Of a stretch of DNA of 64,000 nucleotides, positions 17,017-25,526 are shown piece by piece. The DNA is from Xaviernesmea oryzae (GTDB lineage Bacteria; Pseudomonadota; Alphaproteobacteria; Rhizobiales; Rhizobiaceae), in assembly GCF_900177415.1 (NCBI RefSeq), contig NZ_FXAF01000006.1:1574001-1638000 (forward strand), given 5' to 3'. Positions within the stretch are counted from its first letter, which is position 1, and each line of letters begins with the position of its first letter. Under the pieces are notes generated by a model. The model did not search any database, was not told the origin of the DNA, and saw only the letters and a list, made by a program, of their open reading frames with translations. A program made the position numbers and the translations under genes.

Positions 17017-17805
17017 ATGCCTCACCTCGTATCCATCGATAACGTCGACATGCGCTATGGCGGCGCGGGCGGCACGCTGGCCGTCTCGGGCCTCAGCCTG
17101 AAGGTCGGCAAGGGCGAGTTCGCCGCGGTCGTCGGCCCGTCCGGCTGCGGCAAGTCGACCCTGATGAAGCTCGTCACCGGCCTGCACATCCCGCAGAGCG
17201 GCGTGGTGGTCGTCGCGGGAAAGCAGGTCACCCAGCCGGTCTCGATCGTCGGCATGGCCTTCCAGAACCCGACCATGCTGCCCTGGCGCACGACGCTCGA
17301 CAACATCCTCCTGCCGCTGGAGATCGTCGATAAGCACCGCCGCCGGCTGCGCGCCCACAGACGAGAGTACGTGGAGAAGGCCGAGCACCTGCTGGAGACC
17401 GTCGGCCTGAAGGGCTTCGGCTCGAAATTCCCCTGGCAGCTTTCCGGCGGCATGCAGCAGCGCGCCAATCTCTGCCGCGCCCTCATCCACGAACCGGAAC
17501 TTTTGATGCTCGACGAACCGTTCGGCGCGCTCGATGCCTTCACCCGCGAGGAGCTCTGGTGCGTCATCCGCGACCTGCACGCAGCTCAAGGGGTGACCAT
17601 CATCCTCGTCACCCATGACCTGCGCGAGGCGACCTTCCTCGCCGACCGCATCTTCGTGATGAGCGCCAGGCCGGGCAGGGTGCTGAAGGAGCACGTCGTC
17701 CCCTTCGCGAGACCGCGCGCCCTCGATGTCATGTATGAAAAGGGCTTCAACGACATGGTGCAAGAGCTGCATGGCGAGATTGCCAGCGCGAGGGTCGCCG
17801 CATGA
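17017..17805 (+). CDS. ABC transporter ATPase (TauB/SsuB-like)
   Basis: A 262-residue cytoplasmic ATPase. Walker A GPSGCGKST (about residue 43), Q-loop FQNPTMLPWRT, signature LSGGMQQRANLCRAL and Walker B LLMLDEPFGALD are all present, followed by the switch His in LVTHD. Similarity is to the NitT/TauT/SsuB importers. The stop overlaps the permease start by four bases (ATGA). Confidence 0.94.
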   Translation: MPHLVSIDNVDMRYGGAGGTLAVSGLSLKVGKGEFAAVVGPSGCGKSTLMKLVTGLHIPQSGVVVVAGKQVTQPVSIVGMAFQNPTMLPWRTTLDNILLPLEIVDKHRRRLRAHRREYVEKAEHLLETVGLKGFGSKFPWQLSGGMQQRANLCRALIHEPELLMLDEPFGALDAFTREELWCVIRDLHAAQGVTIILVTHDLREATFLADRIFVMSARPGRVLKEHVVPFARPRALDVMYEKGFNDMVQELHGEIASARVAA

Positions 17806-18623
17806 GCACTGTCGCGGAAAACACCGCGGTCTCAGCCGCACCGCCCAAGCCGCTGATGGCCCGCATCAACTGGGTGAAGCTGGCGCCCTGGCTTTACACC
17901 ATCGCGCTCTTCGTCCTCTGGGAACTGCTGGTGATCGTCCTCCAGACATCGCCGACCGTGCTGCCGGCGCCGTCGCGCGTCTTCCAGGCCGTCGCGCAAT
18001 ACTGGTCGCCGATCTGGAAGAACTCGCTGCAGACGCTCTATACGACGACGCTCGGTTTCGCGATCGCCGTCGCGGCAGGGCTGGCGCTCGGCATCCTCGT
18101 CGGCTGGTCGAAGGCGATCTATGCCGGCCTCTACCCGCTGATGGTCGGCTTCAACGCCATTCCCAAGGTGGCGCTCGTGCCGATCCTGGTCATCTGGTAC
18201 GGCATCGGCACCATCCCGGCGGTGCTGACCGCCTTCCTGATCTCCTTCTTCCCGATCGTCGTCAATGTCGCGACCGGGCTTGCCACCATAGAGCCGGAGA
18301 CGGAGGACGTGCTGCGCGCGCTCGGCGCGAAGAAGCTGGATATCCTGCTGAAGGTCGGCATTCCCCGCTCCATGCCCTATTTCTTCGGTTCCCTGAAGGT
18401 GGCGATCACGCTCGCCTTCGTCGGCTCGGTCGTCTCGGAGACGGTCGCCTCCAACTACGGCCTCGGCAACATGATGAGCTCGGCCCAGAGCCAGTTCAAC
18501 GTGCCGCTCGTCTTCGCCGGCCTTTTGGCGCTCGCGGTGGAAGGCATCGCCATGTATGCGCTGATGGCCTGGATCGAGAGGCGCATGACCGGCTGGGCGC
18601 ACCGCTCCTCCATGTCGCATTGA
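17802..18623 (+). CDS. ABC transporter permease (TauC/SsuC-like)
   Basis: A 273-residue inner-membrane permease with six hydrophobic segments. The cytoplasmic coupling loop of BPD permeases is seen as LRALGAKKLDILLKVGIPRS near residues 170-190. It starts with ATG overlapping the ATPase stop, so the two are translated together, and completes a binding protein-ATPase-permease importer presumably working as a dimer of each. Confidence 0.93.
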   Translation: MSTVAENTAVSAAPPKPLMARINWVKLAPWLYTIALFVLWELLVIVLQTSPTVLPAPSRVFQAVAQYWSPIWKNSLQTLYTTTLGFAIAVAAGLALGILVGWSKAIYAGLYPLMVGFNAIPKVALVPILVIWYGIGTIPAVLTAFLISFFPIVVNVATGLATIEPETEDVLRALGAKKLDILLKVGIPRSMPYFFGSLKVAITLAFVGSVVSETVASNYGLGNMMSSAQSQFNVPLVFAGLLALAVEGIAMYALMAWIERRMTGWAHRSSMSH

Positions 18624-18643
18624 AAGCATAGGTCCATTTGGCC

Positions 18644-18671
18644 TTTACTTGCGGATCATATGGCCTATATT
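18644..18671 (+). promoter_or_regulatory. Candidate promoter of the MbcA/RES operon
   Basis: TTTACT (18644-18649) and TATATT (18666-18671) are separated by 16 bases, a good sigma-70-type arrangement. Transcription would start near 18678, after the first in-frame ATG (18660) but before the second (18699), which has its own Shine-Dalgarno sequence. Two near-identical motifs, CATTTGGCC and CATATGGCC, flank and overlap the promoter and may be antitoxin-binding direct repeats. Confidence 0.5.
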
Positions 18672-18698
18672 CCTTCTGAACGAAGGGAAGTCCCGGCC

Positions 18699-19088
18699 AT
18701 GGAAGCTGCAGCGAAAGACCTGAAGGCGGAGCAGGTGACCGCCGTGGCGCTCAAGGCGTTCGGTAACGTCATGAGCGAATGGGGCGTGCCGCTGAACGAG
18801 GCGGCGGCGCTGGCGGACATGTCCGAAAGCACCTGGAAACGGGCGAGGAAGCCCGGCTTTTCCGGCGGCCTCACCAAGGATCAGATGCTGCGGCTGAGCG
18901 CCGTGATCGGCATCTACAAGGCGCTGAAGCTCTATTTCAGCGATCCGATCTCGGTCAGATGGATGACGCTGCCGAACAACGGACCGCTCTTCGGCGGCGC
19001 GCGTCCGGTCGACACGCTGATCGAGGAGGGGCTGCCGCAGTTCCTCAGGGTCCGCAACTACCTCGACGCGCTGCGTGGTGGCGCGTGA
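18699..19088 (+). CDS. Xre/MbcA/ParS-type antitoxin
   Basis: A 129-residue antitoxin. The N-terminal helical part (about residues 10-60) contains an Xre-like helix-turn-helix (LNEAAALADMSESTWKRAR). The C-terminal MbcA/ParS toxin-binding domain shows RWMTLPNNGPLFGGARPVD and ends in YLDALRGGA, typical of DUF2384-type partners of RES toxins. The start at 18699 is favoured by GGGAAG upstream and by the candidate promoter; ATG 18660 would add 13 residues. The stop overlaps the toxin GTG by three bases. Confidence 0.88.
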   Translation: MEAAAKDLKAEQVTAVALKAFGNVMSEWGVPLNEAAALADMSESTWKRARKPGFSGGLTKDQMLRLSAVIGIYKALKLYFSDPISVRWMTLPNNGPLFGGARPVDTLIEEGLPQFLRVRNYLDALRGGA

Positions 19089-19777
19089 TCCTCACGGCGC
19101 TCAGCGATCGCGGATTGGTGCGGCTGATCCCGGCGACCTACCACAAGCCGCCCAGCCTGCGCGGGCTGGTGGACAGCGACGACGAACTGGAGATTCTCGC
19201 CGGGATCGAGGGCATGACCAGCGCCCGCCTGATTGCCGAGCGCGGGCTGAACCTGCACCTGGACCGCCGCGAACTCGCCTGGAAGCGCCGCAAGCACGAC
19301 CTGCAGGTCTATGGCAACAGCCATATCAATGCCGCCTTCACCTATACGCGCCAGGGCGGCAACCGCTTCAACGACGAGAGCCGCGGCGCCTGGTACTGCA
19401 GCTGGGACACGATGACCTCTGTGGCCGAGGTGGCATTCCACAAGACGCGCGAGCTCCGGTTCGTCGGCCTCTTCGAGGAGACGGCGCGCTATGTCGAGCT
19501 GCTGGCCGACTTCATCGGCGAGTTTCCCGACATCACCGACGAAAGAGATCACCCCGCCCTCGATCCCGACCCGACGATCGGCTATCCGGAAGGGCAGGCG
19601 CTTGCCGGGAAGCTGCGGCGGGATGGCCATGACGGCCTGATCTATCCCTCGGTGCGCCATGAAGAGGGCCGCTGCCTCGTCGCCTTCGAGCCGACGGCGA
19701 TCCGCAACGTCCGCCCCGGCGCGTCATGGGAGATTGTGTGGGCGGGGTCCGAGGATTACGGCGTCAACGCGGTCTGA
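19085..19777 (+). CDS. RES-domain toxin
   Basis: A 230-residue RES-family toxin. Members with known activity degrade NAD+ by phosphorolysis or hydrolysis, or ADP-ribosylate a target. The RES core is seen at about residues 90-125: GGNRFNDESRGAWYCSWDT followed by VAEVAFH, with the conserved Arg, Tyr/Trp and Glu in order. The start is GTG 19085, overlapping the antitoxin TGA (GTGA), so translation is coupled and weaker than for the antitoxin. At 230 residues it is at the long end of the family, with extra sequence before the core. Confidence 0.9.
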   Translation: MILTALSDRGLVRLIPATYHKPPSLRGLVDSDDELEILAGIEGMTSARLIAERGLNLHLDRRELAWKRRKHDLQVYGNSHINAAFTYTRQGGNRFNDESRGAWYCSWDTMTSVAEVAFHKTRELRFVGLFEETARYVELLADFIGEFPDITDERDHPALDPDPTIGYPEGQALAGKLRRDGHDGLIYPSVRHEEGRCLVAFEPTAIRNVRPGASWEIVWAGSEDYGVNAV

Positions 19778-19804
19778 TGACGGACAGCGTGGTCGGTAAC
19801 CATA

Positions 19805-19987
19805 CCCCCCTCTGTCCTGCCGGACATCTCCCCCACAAGGGGGGAGATTGGCTGGGCGCACTGGCTTCCCACATCACTAACGATGTCGGACGTAATTCGG
19901 CGGTGTCGAACCTTTTTTGAGGGCGAGGCCTTGCTGCTGTCCGATCTCCCCCCTTGTGGGGGAGATGTCCGGCAGGACAGAGGGGGG
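19805..19987. repeat. Family B MITE-like element, copy 2
   Basis: A 183-base element with perfect 44-base terminal inverted repeats (19805-19848 and 19944-19987), the longest arms of the set. The sequence is flanked by TA on both sides. The central segment starts GGCTGGGCGCACTGGCTTCCC, shared with copies 3 and 7 in inverse orientation. It fills the gap between the RES toxin gene and mscS, two genes pointing at each other. Confidence 0.88.
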
Positions 19988-20058
19988 TAGGACACCCGCG
20001 AACATTTGCGCATCGGGTCCGGCTTCCTCGTAAAGCCGGACCCGATGCATCCTTTCCT

Positions 20059-20955
20059 TCAGGTCCGCGCGTTTGACGGCTCGTCCGCACCGTGAGGAGC
20101 CGGAGGTCCGCTCTCGCCGGAAACGGCGCGGGAATCTACCTGAGGGTCTGGAATGGCTCGTTCTGGCCGTTTGTCGAAGGCCAGCTTGATTTCTTTCGTA
20201 AGGTCGCGGCCGGCATCCCACCAGTCGCCGCTGGTCGTCCAATAGCGAAGGGTGAACTTGGCGCCGCCGGGATCGAATTCGGCCATGTAGGCCATCGGGG
20301 CTGGGTCCTTCAGCACGCGCTTGTCGCGCGCGGCGAGTGCAAGCAGCTTCGCCTGCGTGCGTCCCACGTCGTCATCCGCGCCGATGCTGACGGTAATCTC
20401 GTTGCGGCGTGTCTTCAGCCGGCTGTAATTGGTGATGGGCACGTTCCAGAGCGTGGAATTGGGCGCCAGCCGATAGACGCCGTCCGGCGTCCTGAGCTCC
20501 GTGGCGAACAGCCCGACATCGACGATCGTGCCGCTGACGCTGCCGGTCTCGATCGTTTCGCCGACCCGGAAGGGACGCAGCACGAGCAGCATGATGCCGG
20601 CCGCGATGTTCTGCAGCGTGCCCTGTAGCGCGAGCCCGACCGCAAGGCCGATCGCGCCGAGCGCGGCAAGCACCGAGGCCGTCTGCACGCCGAACTGGCC
20701 GAGCACCATGACGACGACAAGGACCAGAATCACATAGCGGATGATGTTCGAGAAGAACTGCGCCAGCGTCGCGTCGAAGCCGCGGACGCGTGAAAGCCCG
20801 CGCAAGGCCCAGCGGCTCAGAAGGCCGGCGGCAAGCCAGCCGAGAACGAGAAGCAGGACTGCCCCGACCACGGAAAAGGAGTACTGCACCAGCAGCGCGC
20901 TCAACTGGGCGAGCGCCGATCGCGTGGCGACAACCAGATCCGATGCTTCGTCCAT
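20059..20955 (-). CDS. Small-conductance mechanosensitive channel (MscS family)
   Basis: A 298-residue membrane channel that opens under turgor stress. Three transmembrane helices precede the pore helix, which is seen as LAALGAIGLAVGLALQGTLQ with the Gly/Ala packing pattern of TM3. The beta domain follows with LRPFRVGETIETGSVSGTI, then the alpha/beta domain. The C-terminal 30 residues are polar and Pro-rich. Length is close to E. coli MscS (286). An AAAGGAG motif lies 12 bases before the ATG. Confidence 0.94.
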   Translation of the reverse strand: MDEASDLVVATRSALAQLSALLVQYSFSVVGAVLLLVLGWLAAGLLSRWALRGLSRVRGFDATLAQFFSNIIRYVILVLVVVMVLGQFGVQTASVLAALGAIGLAVGLALQGTLQNIAAGIMLLVLRPFRVGETIETGSVSGTIVDVGLFATELRTPDGVYRLAPNSTLWNVPITNYSRLKTRRNEITVSIGADDDVGRTQAKLLALAARDKRVLKDPAPMAYMAEFDPGGAKFTLRYWTTSGDWWDAGRDLTKEIKLAFDKRPERAIPDPQVDSRAVSGESGPPAPHGADEPSNART

Positions 20956-21020
20956 CCGCCGACATGCTCCTTTCGTGGCCGGTAATTGGCGCGGCGGAGC
21001 GAGAGGTCAAGCAAAAAGTT

Positions 21021-21596
21021 TCAAGCTTTTAGGCTTAAGCCTAAATTATTAGGAAAATTCAGCTTTCCGGCCTGACCGGGAATTTTGAGCGGCAGGATGA
21101 AGGATGCCCTGCCGTCCGTCTCCGCGCCGCGGCCGATTCCCTTGACGGCGGCGACGAGCCGGCCGCCGCGGCCGAGCATCCGGTCGCCGATCTCGATCAG
21201 CCGCGCATTCGGCGTCGCGTGCGGCGCCACCGCGCGCAGCCGCGCGGCGAGGGCGAAATCGTCCTCGTCGGGATGAAGGGACAAGGCGGCGATCACCGCC
21301 GCGGCCGGCGAGCGGGAGACGCCCATCCAGCAGTGGATGAGGATCGGCGCTGACTGGTCCCAGCCGCGCATGAAGGCGATCAGGCTTTCCACATGCGCCT
21401 CGCTCGGCGCCACGAGGTCGCCGGTGCCGGCAAAGCCGATGTCGTTCATCGCGAGCTTCAAGTGGCGGTCCGCGGAAATCACGCCCGGCCGGTGGAAATC
21501 CTGCTTCTCGGCGATCAGGCTCACCATCTCGCGGGCGCGGTGCTTCACCGCCATTTCGGCGATGTTCGCAAGCGGACAGACGACGATCGCGGTCAT
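21021..21596 (-). CDS. Dual-specificity/tyrosine phosphatase-like protein
   Basis: A 191-residue cysteine phosphatase. The P-loop HCWMGVSRSP (HCxxGxxRS form) lies near residue 88, and the general acid is probably in the preceding loop. The substrate, protein or small phosphoester, is not known. It is the third gene of an operon with ygfZ and an HD hydrolase: its ATG overlaps the HD gene stop by four bases. Confidence 0.88.
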   Translation of the reverse strand: MTAIVVCPLANIAEMAVKHRAREMVSLIAEKQDFHRPGVISADRHLKLAMNDIGFAGTGDLVAPSEAHVESLIAFMRGWDQSAPILIHCWMGVSRSPAAAVIAALSLHPDEDDFALAARLRAVAPHATPNARLIEIGDRMLGRGGRLVAAVKGIGRGAETDGRASFILPLKIPGQAGKLNFPNNLGLSLKA

Positions 21597-22270
21597 GATG
21601 CCCGGCCCGCCTCATTGCCTGCCCCGTTGCCCGCCCCGGTGCCCGAAATACGGCTGCCCTCGATCGCCTGAAAACGGTCGAGGAAACGCCGCTGCGCTTC
21701 CAGAGCCGGCATCGGCTCGATCGGCAGCATGTCGCGGGTGATGCCGCGCGGCTGGCCGAAGAATTTCCGCGCCTCGGTGACGGAAAAGCCGGCAAGCTCG
21801 GTCGCCTCGAAAAAGGCGGCGATCGTATCGGCCTTCTTGATCAGGCCCTTCAGCTCGCGGGAAGGGTGGGGCGGCAGGCCGAAGCGCAGATGGACCGCGG
21901 CCTCCAATCGCTGCTCCACCGCCTTGTAGCCGCCGCCGACCACCGATTTGAACGGCGAGATCATGTCGCCGATGACATATTCCGGCGCATCGTGCAGCAG
22001 CGTCATCTGCAGCGCCTCGGGGGCGCAGGGCTCGTTGCAGCGGCGGAATATCTCCTCCACGACGAGGCAGTGCTGGGCGACGGAAAAGGCATGGTCGCCG
22101 CGCGTCTGGCCGTTCCAGCGGGCGACGCGGGCAAGCCCGTGGGCAATGTCGGAGATTTCGACGTCGAGCGGCGAGGGGTCGAGGAGATCGAGCCGGCGTC
22201 CCGACAGCATGCGCTGCCAGGCGCGGGCGCCGGAAGCCGGAATCGAGGGCGTCGTCGTGGCTGCGCTCAC
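21593..22270 (-). CDS. HD-domain hydrolase (YfbR-like)
   Basis: A 225-residue HD-superfamily protein. Metal ligands: DHAFSVAQHCLVVEEI, then LLHDAPEYVIGD, then KKADTIAAFFEA, the arrangement of the YfbR 5'-deoxynucleotidase group. The likely start is GTG 22270, whose GTGA overlaps the ygfZ stop; a longer frame to 22315 lies inside ygfZ. The C-terminus has a short low-complexity tail (GTGAGNGAGNEAG). Overlaps on both sides imply tight co-translation. Confidence 0.87.
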   Translation of the reverse strand: MSAATTTPSIPASGARAWQRMLSGRRLDLLDPSPLDVEISDIAHGLARVARWNGQTRGDHAFSVAQHCLVVEEIFRRCNEPCAPEALQMTLLHDAPEYVIGDMISPFKSVVGGGYKAVEQRLEAAVHLRFGLPPHPSRELKGLIKKADTIAAFFEATELAGFSVTEARKFFGQPRGITRDMLPIEPMPALEAQRRFLDRFQAIEGSRISGTGAGNGAGNEAGRAS

Positions 22271-23121
22271 GGTTCGGCCTCTTGCGCCTCGACGGGGAAG
22301 GCGAGCCCCGTCCATTCCGGCAGCGCGAGCGTCACCGCCACATCGCCCGTGGCGAGCGGCAGGCCGCGCGCCAGCGCGTCGCCGACCCGGTCGATGCGGA
22401 CGATCGCCAGCCCCTTGTTGCCGGAGACGGAGCCGAGCGTGCCGACCGGCTTGCCGCCGGCGGTGATCTCGGTGCCGGAGGCGGGCAGGCGCGCGTGGCC
22501 GGAGACGAGGGCCACGCGCCGTCTCGCCGTGCCGCGATGCTGCATGCGGGAGACGACTTCCTGGCCGACATAGCAGCCCTTGCGGAAGCCGAGTCCGTCC
22601 GTCTTGTCGAGCAGCACGTCATGCGGAAACGCGTCCTGCAGCGCATAGTCGTGGCCGGAAAGCATGAGGCCGGCCTCCACCCGCAGCGCATGATAGGCCT
22701 CTTCCGGCCCCTCGGCCTTTCTGCCCAGCGTGCGGGTGAGCGCGATGCCGGCCTTCGCGAAGGCGGCATCCTTCACCGTGCCCTTCACCGTGCCCTTGTC
22801 CGCCTCGTCGCCCCAGAAGACCGTGACGCCGTCCTCCGCGACGGGTGCGATATCGACGGCCGCGCGCAGCTTGTACATGGCGAGCCGCCTCGTCAGCGCG
22901 TCCCGCTGCGAGGCATCGGTCTCGATCAGGAAACCGTCGCCGTCCCGCCAGATCGTGAAGTCGAAGAGGATCTTGCCCTGCGGTGTCAGGAGCGCGCCGG
23001 GACGCGCCTCGTTTTCCGGCAGCGAATCGATGTTGGTGGTGATCAGGTTCTGCAGGAAATCCTGGGCTTGGGCGCCGGAAAGGCGGATCAGGCTTCGCGT
23101 CGGAAGATAGGCGGCGGACAT
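22267..23121 (-). CDS. ygfZ: Folate-binding protein YgfZ/GcvT-like
   Basis: A 284-residue tetrahydrofolate-binding protein needed for some Fe-S enzymes. The family signature KGCYVGQEVVSRMQHRGTAR, with the conserved Cys, is at about residues 180-200, and the N-terminal SLIRLSGAQAQDFLQNLITT fits the GcvT fold. The peptide KGTVKGTV near residue 125 is encoded by a short tandem repeat. ATG 23121 is used; an upstream TTG at 23181 lacks support. First gene of the ygfZ-HD-phosphatase operon. Confidence 0.93.
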   Translation of the reverse strand: MSAAYLPTRSLIRLSGAQAQDFLQNLITTNIDSLPENEARPGALLTPQGKILFDFTIWRDGDGFLIETDASQRDALTRRLAMYKLRAAVDIAPVAEDGVTVFWGDEADKGTVKGTVKDAAFAKAGIALTRTLGRKAEGPEEAYHALRVEAGLMLSGHDYALQDAFPHDVLLDKTDGLGFRKGCYVGQEVVSRMQHRGTARRRVALVSGHARLPASGTEITAGGKPVGTLGSVSGNKGLAIVRIDRVGDALARGLPLATGDVAVTLALPEWTGLAFPVEAQEAEP

Positions 23122-23267
23122 GGCACGGGAATCCGGTTGTTTCTGAGACTGAGAGTTAAGTCTTCCATGGAGCGTCGGCAAGACGTGCTTGCCAAGTGCC
23201 GGTGACGTTCATGGGCTGAAATCAGCGAGGCAAGGCCAGATACTCGGTGAATGATCGTGGCACCTCT

Positions 23268-23332
23268 ACCTCTCCCTTGGTGGGAGAGGTTACAAAATCA
23301 CGATCTTAGCTTCAGCTAAGTCGTAGATTTTG
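23268..23332. repeat. Palindromic intergenic repeat, family C
   Basis: Two adjacent hairpins in the 315-base gap upstream of ygfZ: ACCTCTCCC-TTGGT-GGGAGAGGT (23268-23290) and an imperfect 40-base hairpin from CAAAATC (23293) to GATTTTG (23332) with CTTAGCT/AGCTAAG at its tip. GGTGAGGGGG follows. The layout resembles families A and B but the sequence differs. The rest of 23122-23436 shows no gene. Confidence 0.7.
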
Positions 23333-23436
23333 TTGGTGAGGGGGTCTGATTGAAGAGAGACAACCTCTATTGATTTCGATAAGATGTTGAAATTCCACCG
23401 GAATGAGACAGGAAGTCCGCCGCGCCGCCTTGTTCC

Positions 23437-24237
23437 TCAATCGCCGCCGGAGAAGAACTTCCATTTGCCGTCCGGGCTTATCCCGGCGCGGAAGAAGTTG
23501 TAGTTGCCGTTGTCTTCCATGCCTGCGAGATCGCCGGCGGTGACGATGCGCAGGAGGTCGACCCGTTCCGGCGGCGTCAGGGCATCGAGCGCCTTGCCGG
23601 TAAAATAGGGCCAGACATAGGTCTCGTCCGGCGTGCCCGCGTCGAAACGCGCGGCCCCTGTGGAGAGAATATCGAGCATGATCGCCAGGATTTCCTGGCC
23701 GTCCGGATCGCCGGAAAAGCTTTTCAGCGTCTCGATCGGGTCGTCGCTTTCGCCGTTCATCACCGCCGTCTGGTCCGCACCCGAACCGAGCAGGGGGCGC
23801 AGGCGTTCGATATCGCCGGAAGCCGCCGCTTCGACGATCTGTTCCCGCATGCGCCTGACCGGTTCCGGCAGCTTCGACATGTCGACGATGATTTCCGTCG
23901 GAGGATCGGACGCGTCCGGCTGCGCCTGTGCCGCGTTCGGATCAGGCGATGCCGTGGGCTTTTCGTCGCCCTGCGCATCGCCGGCCGGTTTCTCGCCGGC
24001 TTGCGCGGATTGGTCGATGGCGGGGCCGGGCAGAGGCAGGGTCGTGCCTTCGAAGGCCTCCTGGACCTGTCCCTCGCGCCCGGTCTCGGCCTGGCGCGGC
24101 GCCTCGACGCTCGGGCGCAGCTCGGAAAGGGCAAAGGCATGGCTGGCGGCCGTCAGGCTTGCGGCGGCGGAAAGCAGCACGGCCAGCGAAAGGCGTGTGA
24201 GCATCTGGGATATTGTCGTTTCCGCTGCGTTCCGCAT
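23437..24237 (-). CDS. Exported conserved hypothetical protein
   Basis: A 266-residue protein with an N-terminal signal segment (LSLAVLLSAAASLTAASHAFA, cleavage near residue 35), then a Pro/Gln/Asp-rich linker to about residue 115, and a folded C-terminal part: MREQIVEAAASGDIERLRPL, then DPIETLKSFS, and VWPYFTGKALDALTPPE. No catalytic motif is seen. GGAG is seven bases before ATG 24237; a later ATG at 24204 would place the signal peptide at the very start. Located 16 bases after a small gene on the same strand. Confidence 0.78.
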   Translation of the reverse strand: MRNAAETTISQMLTRLSLAVLLSAAASLTAASHAFALSELRPSVEAPRQAETGREGQVQEAFEGTTLPLPGPAIDQSAQAGEKPAGDAQGDEKPTASPDPNAAQAQPDASDPPTEIIVDMSKLPEPVRRMREQIVEAAASGDIERLRPLLGSGADQTAVMNGESDDPIETLKSFSGDPDGQEILAIMLDILSTGAARFDAGTPDETYVWPYFTGKALDALTPPERVDLLRIVTAGDLAGMEDNGNYNFFRAGISPDGKWKFFSGGD

Positions 24238-24253
24238 GGGAAACTCCGGCTGT

Positions 24254-24511
24254 TTATTGGATCGTGCGCTCGGGAGAGAACTCGCCGGCGAGCATGCGGG
24301 TACGGAGCGATTCGAGCATGGCTTCGGCTCCGAGTTCGCCATGGATGCGGATGGTTTCCCGCATGGCAAGCACCAGGGCCGCATCGGCGATGATTTCCGG
24401 TTCGATGCCGTCCGCCCGGCCGTCGGCCCAGGCTTCGCTCTGATATTCCAAGGCGGCCTGCATCTTCTCATGTACGATCATGTCGTCGATGTCGTTGCGG
24501 CCTGTCTGCAT
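24254..24511 (-). CDS. 85-residue acidic conserved hypothetical protein
   Basis: A short, soluble, helical and acidic protein (DIDDMIVHEKMQAALEYQSE then IIADAALVLAMRETIRIHGE). It has no signal peptide or Cys. Spacing of 16 bases to the exported protein downstream suggests an operon. No domain is recognised. Confidence 0.65.
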   Translation of the reverse strand: MQTGRNDIDDMIVHEKMQAALEYQSEAWADGRADGIEPEIIADAALVLAMRETIRIHGELGAEAMLESLRTRMLAGEFSPERTIQ

Positions 24512-24610
24512 TCTGTTTTCCTCGGCGCCGTTTGTTACTAGCCCGTTAAAAACTTTATCAGCCTTTTATCAAAACGACACGGGCTCCCGCGAAAAGAGGT
24601 AAATAATCCT

Positions 24611-25045
24611 CTAATTTCCGAAGCGGGCGGCGATTTCTGTGGCAAGTGTTGCGCCTTCGGCACGGTATCGTTCCTCGGCGGTCCGCGCTGCGTCCGTGCA
24701 GGACGTGTGGACGGCGGCGAACGACCGATAGCCCCGATTGAAGGCAGCGGTCAATCGTTCCCGGCGTTTCGGCTCGTTCGCGGTATCGGCGTCGAGCAAT
24801 TGCTGCATGGACTGGCGCCAGTCGGAAGTCGGCGCGCCGCAGAGCGTCCTCAGATACTGGATCGAGCCCAGCACCTCCGCCAGCCGGGTGAACTGCGCGT
24901 CGTAGGGCGCCGGCTTTTCCTCGGCGGGCGGCGGGGGGACGACCGGGGCCGGCTGCTGTTTCACGGCAGGCTGCTTCGCCGTCTGGGCCATGAGCGGCGC
25001 CGCGGCAAAAAGGGCGATAAGCGGAAGTAGCGCGATGATTCTCAT
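24611..25045 (-). CDS. TIGR02301-family exported protein
   Basis: A 144-residue protein with a signal peptide (RIIALLPLIALFAAAPLMAQ), a Pro-rich linker, and a helical domain containing LAEVLGSIQYLRTLCG and a second Cys in VHTSCTDAARTAEER. This pattern matches TIGR02301, an alphaproteobacterial family of unknown function. ATG 25045 places the signal peptide at the N-terminus; a frame open to 25075 adds ten residues. The Nudix gene ends 33 bases upstream on the same strand. Confidence 0.8.
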   Translation of the reverse strand: MRIIALLPLIALFAAAPLMAQTAKQPAVKQQPAPVVPPPPAEEKPAPYDAQFTRLAEVLGSIQYLRTLCGAPTSDWRQSMQQLLDADTANEPKRRERLTAAFNRGYRSFAAVHTSCTDAARTAEERYRAEGATLATEIAARFGN

Positions 25046-25078
25046 GAACGGGTTCCGGCGCGGCTGGACTGCCATCTC

Positions 25079-25510
25079 TTACCGGGCCTCGATCTCCGCC
25101 GCCAGCCTTTCGGCGCATTCGAGCACGCTCGGCGGCACCGGCAGCTTGCGGATTTCCTCGACCGTGTACCAGCCGGGATCGGCGGCGTCGTCGGCGGCGA
25201 TCGCTTCGGTATCCGCATCCGCCTCGACCCGGAAGACCGAGAGGAAGAAATGCCGGCTGTCGTCCTTGTCGCCGTTGAGATCGTAGGTGGCGAAAAGCAC
25301 CGGATTGCGGGCGCGGATGCCGGTCTCCTCGAAGAATTCCCGCACGGCCGTCTCATCCGGCGTCTCGCCGGGCTCGGCGCGCCCGCCGGGAAAGGCGTAG
25401 AGATCGGCGGAAGGCGGGTTCATCCGGCGGATCAGCAGGAACCGGCCGTCCCGTTCGAGGATCGCGGAGGAGGCGGCTTGCGGGAGAGGGGGCATGTCGT
25501 GGTCTTCCAT
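25079..25510 (-). CDS. Nudix hydrolase
   Basis: A 143-residue pyrophosphohydrolase. The Nudix box is complete: GGRAEPGETPDETAVREFFE followed by ETGI (GX5EX7REUXEEXGU) at about residues 40-62. General form resembles ADP-ribose or nucleotide-cleaning Nudix enzymes; the substrate is not known. Starts at 25510 or 25495 are both possible. Just downstream of the higA stop, on the same strand, with 16 bases between. Confidence 0.9.
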   Translation of the reverse strand: MEDHDMPPLPQAASSAILERDGRFLLIRRMNPPSADLYAFPGGRAEPGETPDETAVREFFEETGIRARNPVLFATYDLNGDKDDSRHFFLSVFRVEADADTEAIAADDAADPGWYTVEEIRKLPVPPSVLECAERLAAEIEAR

Positions 25511-25526
25511 CGGCCGCGAGGCTATC

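Noticed and set aside
19803..19989. TA target-site duplication around family B copy 2
   Set aside because: TA flanks this copy on both sides, but copies 1, 3, 4, 5, 6 and 7 do not show a consistent duplication.
19756..20090. Short ORFs with PAGHLPHKGGD-like peptides in repeats (also near 5.4, 41.2, 43.6, 46.2, 46.9 and 49.6 kb)
   Set aside because: The peptide is only a translation of the family B terminal repeat, seen in both strands and several frames; not a protein family.
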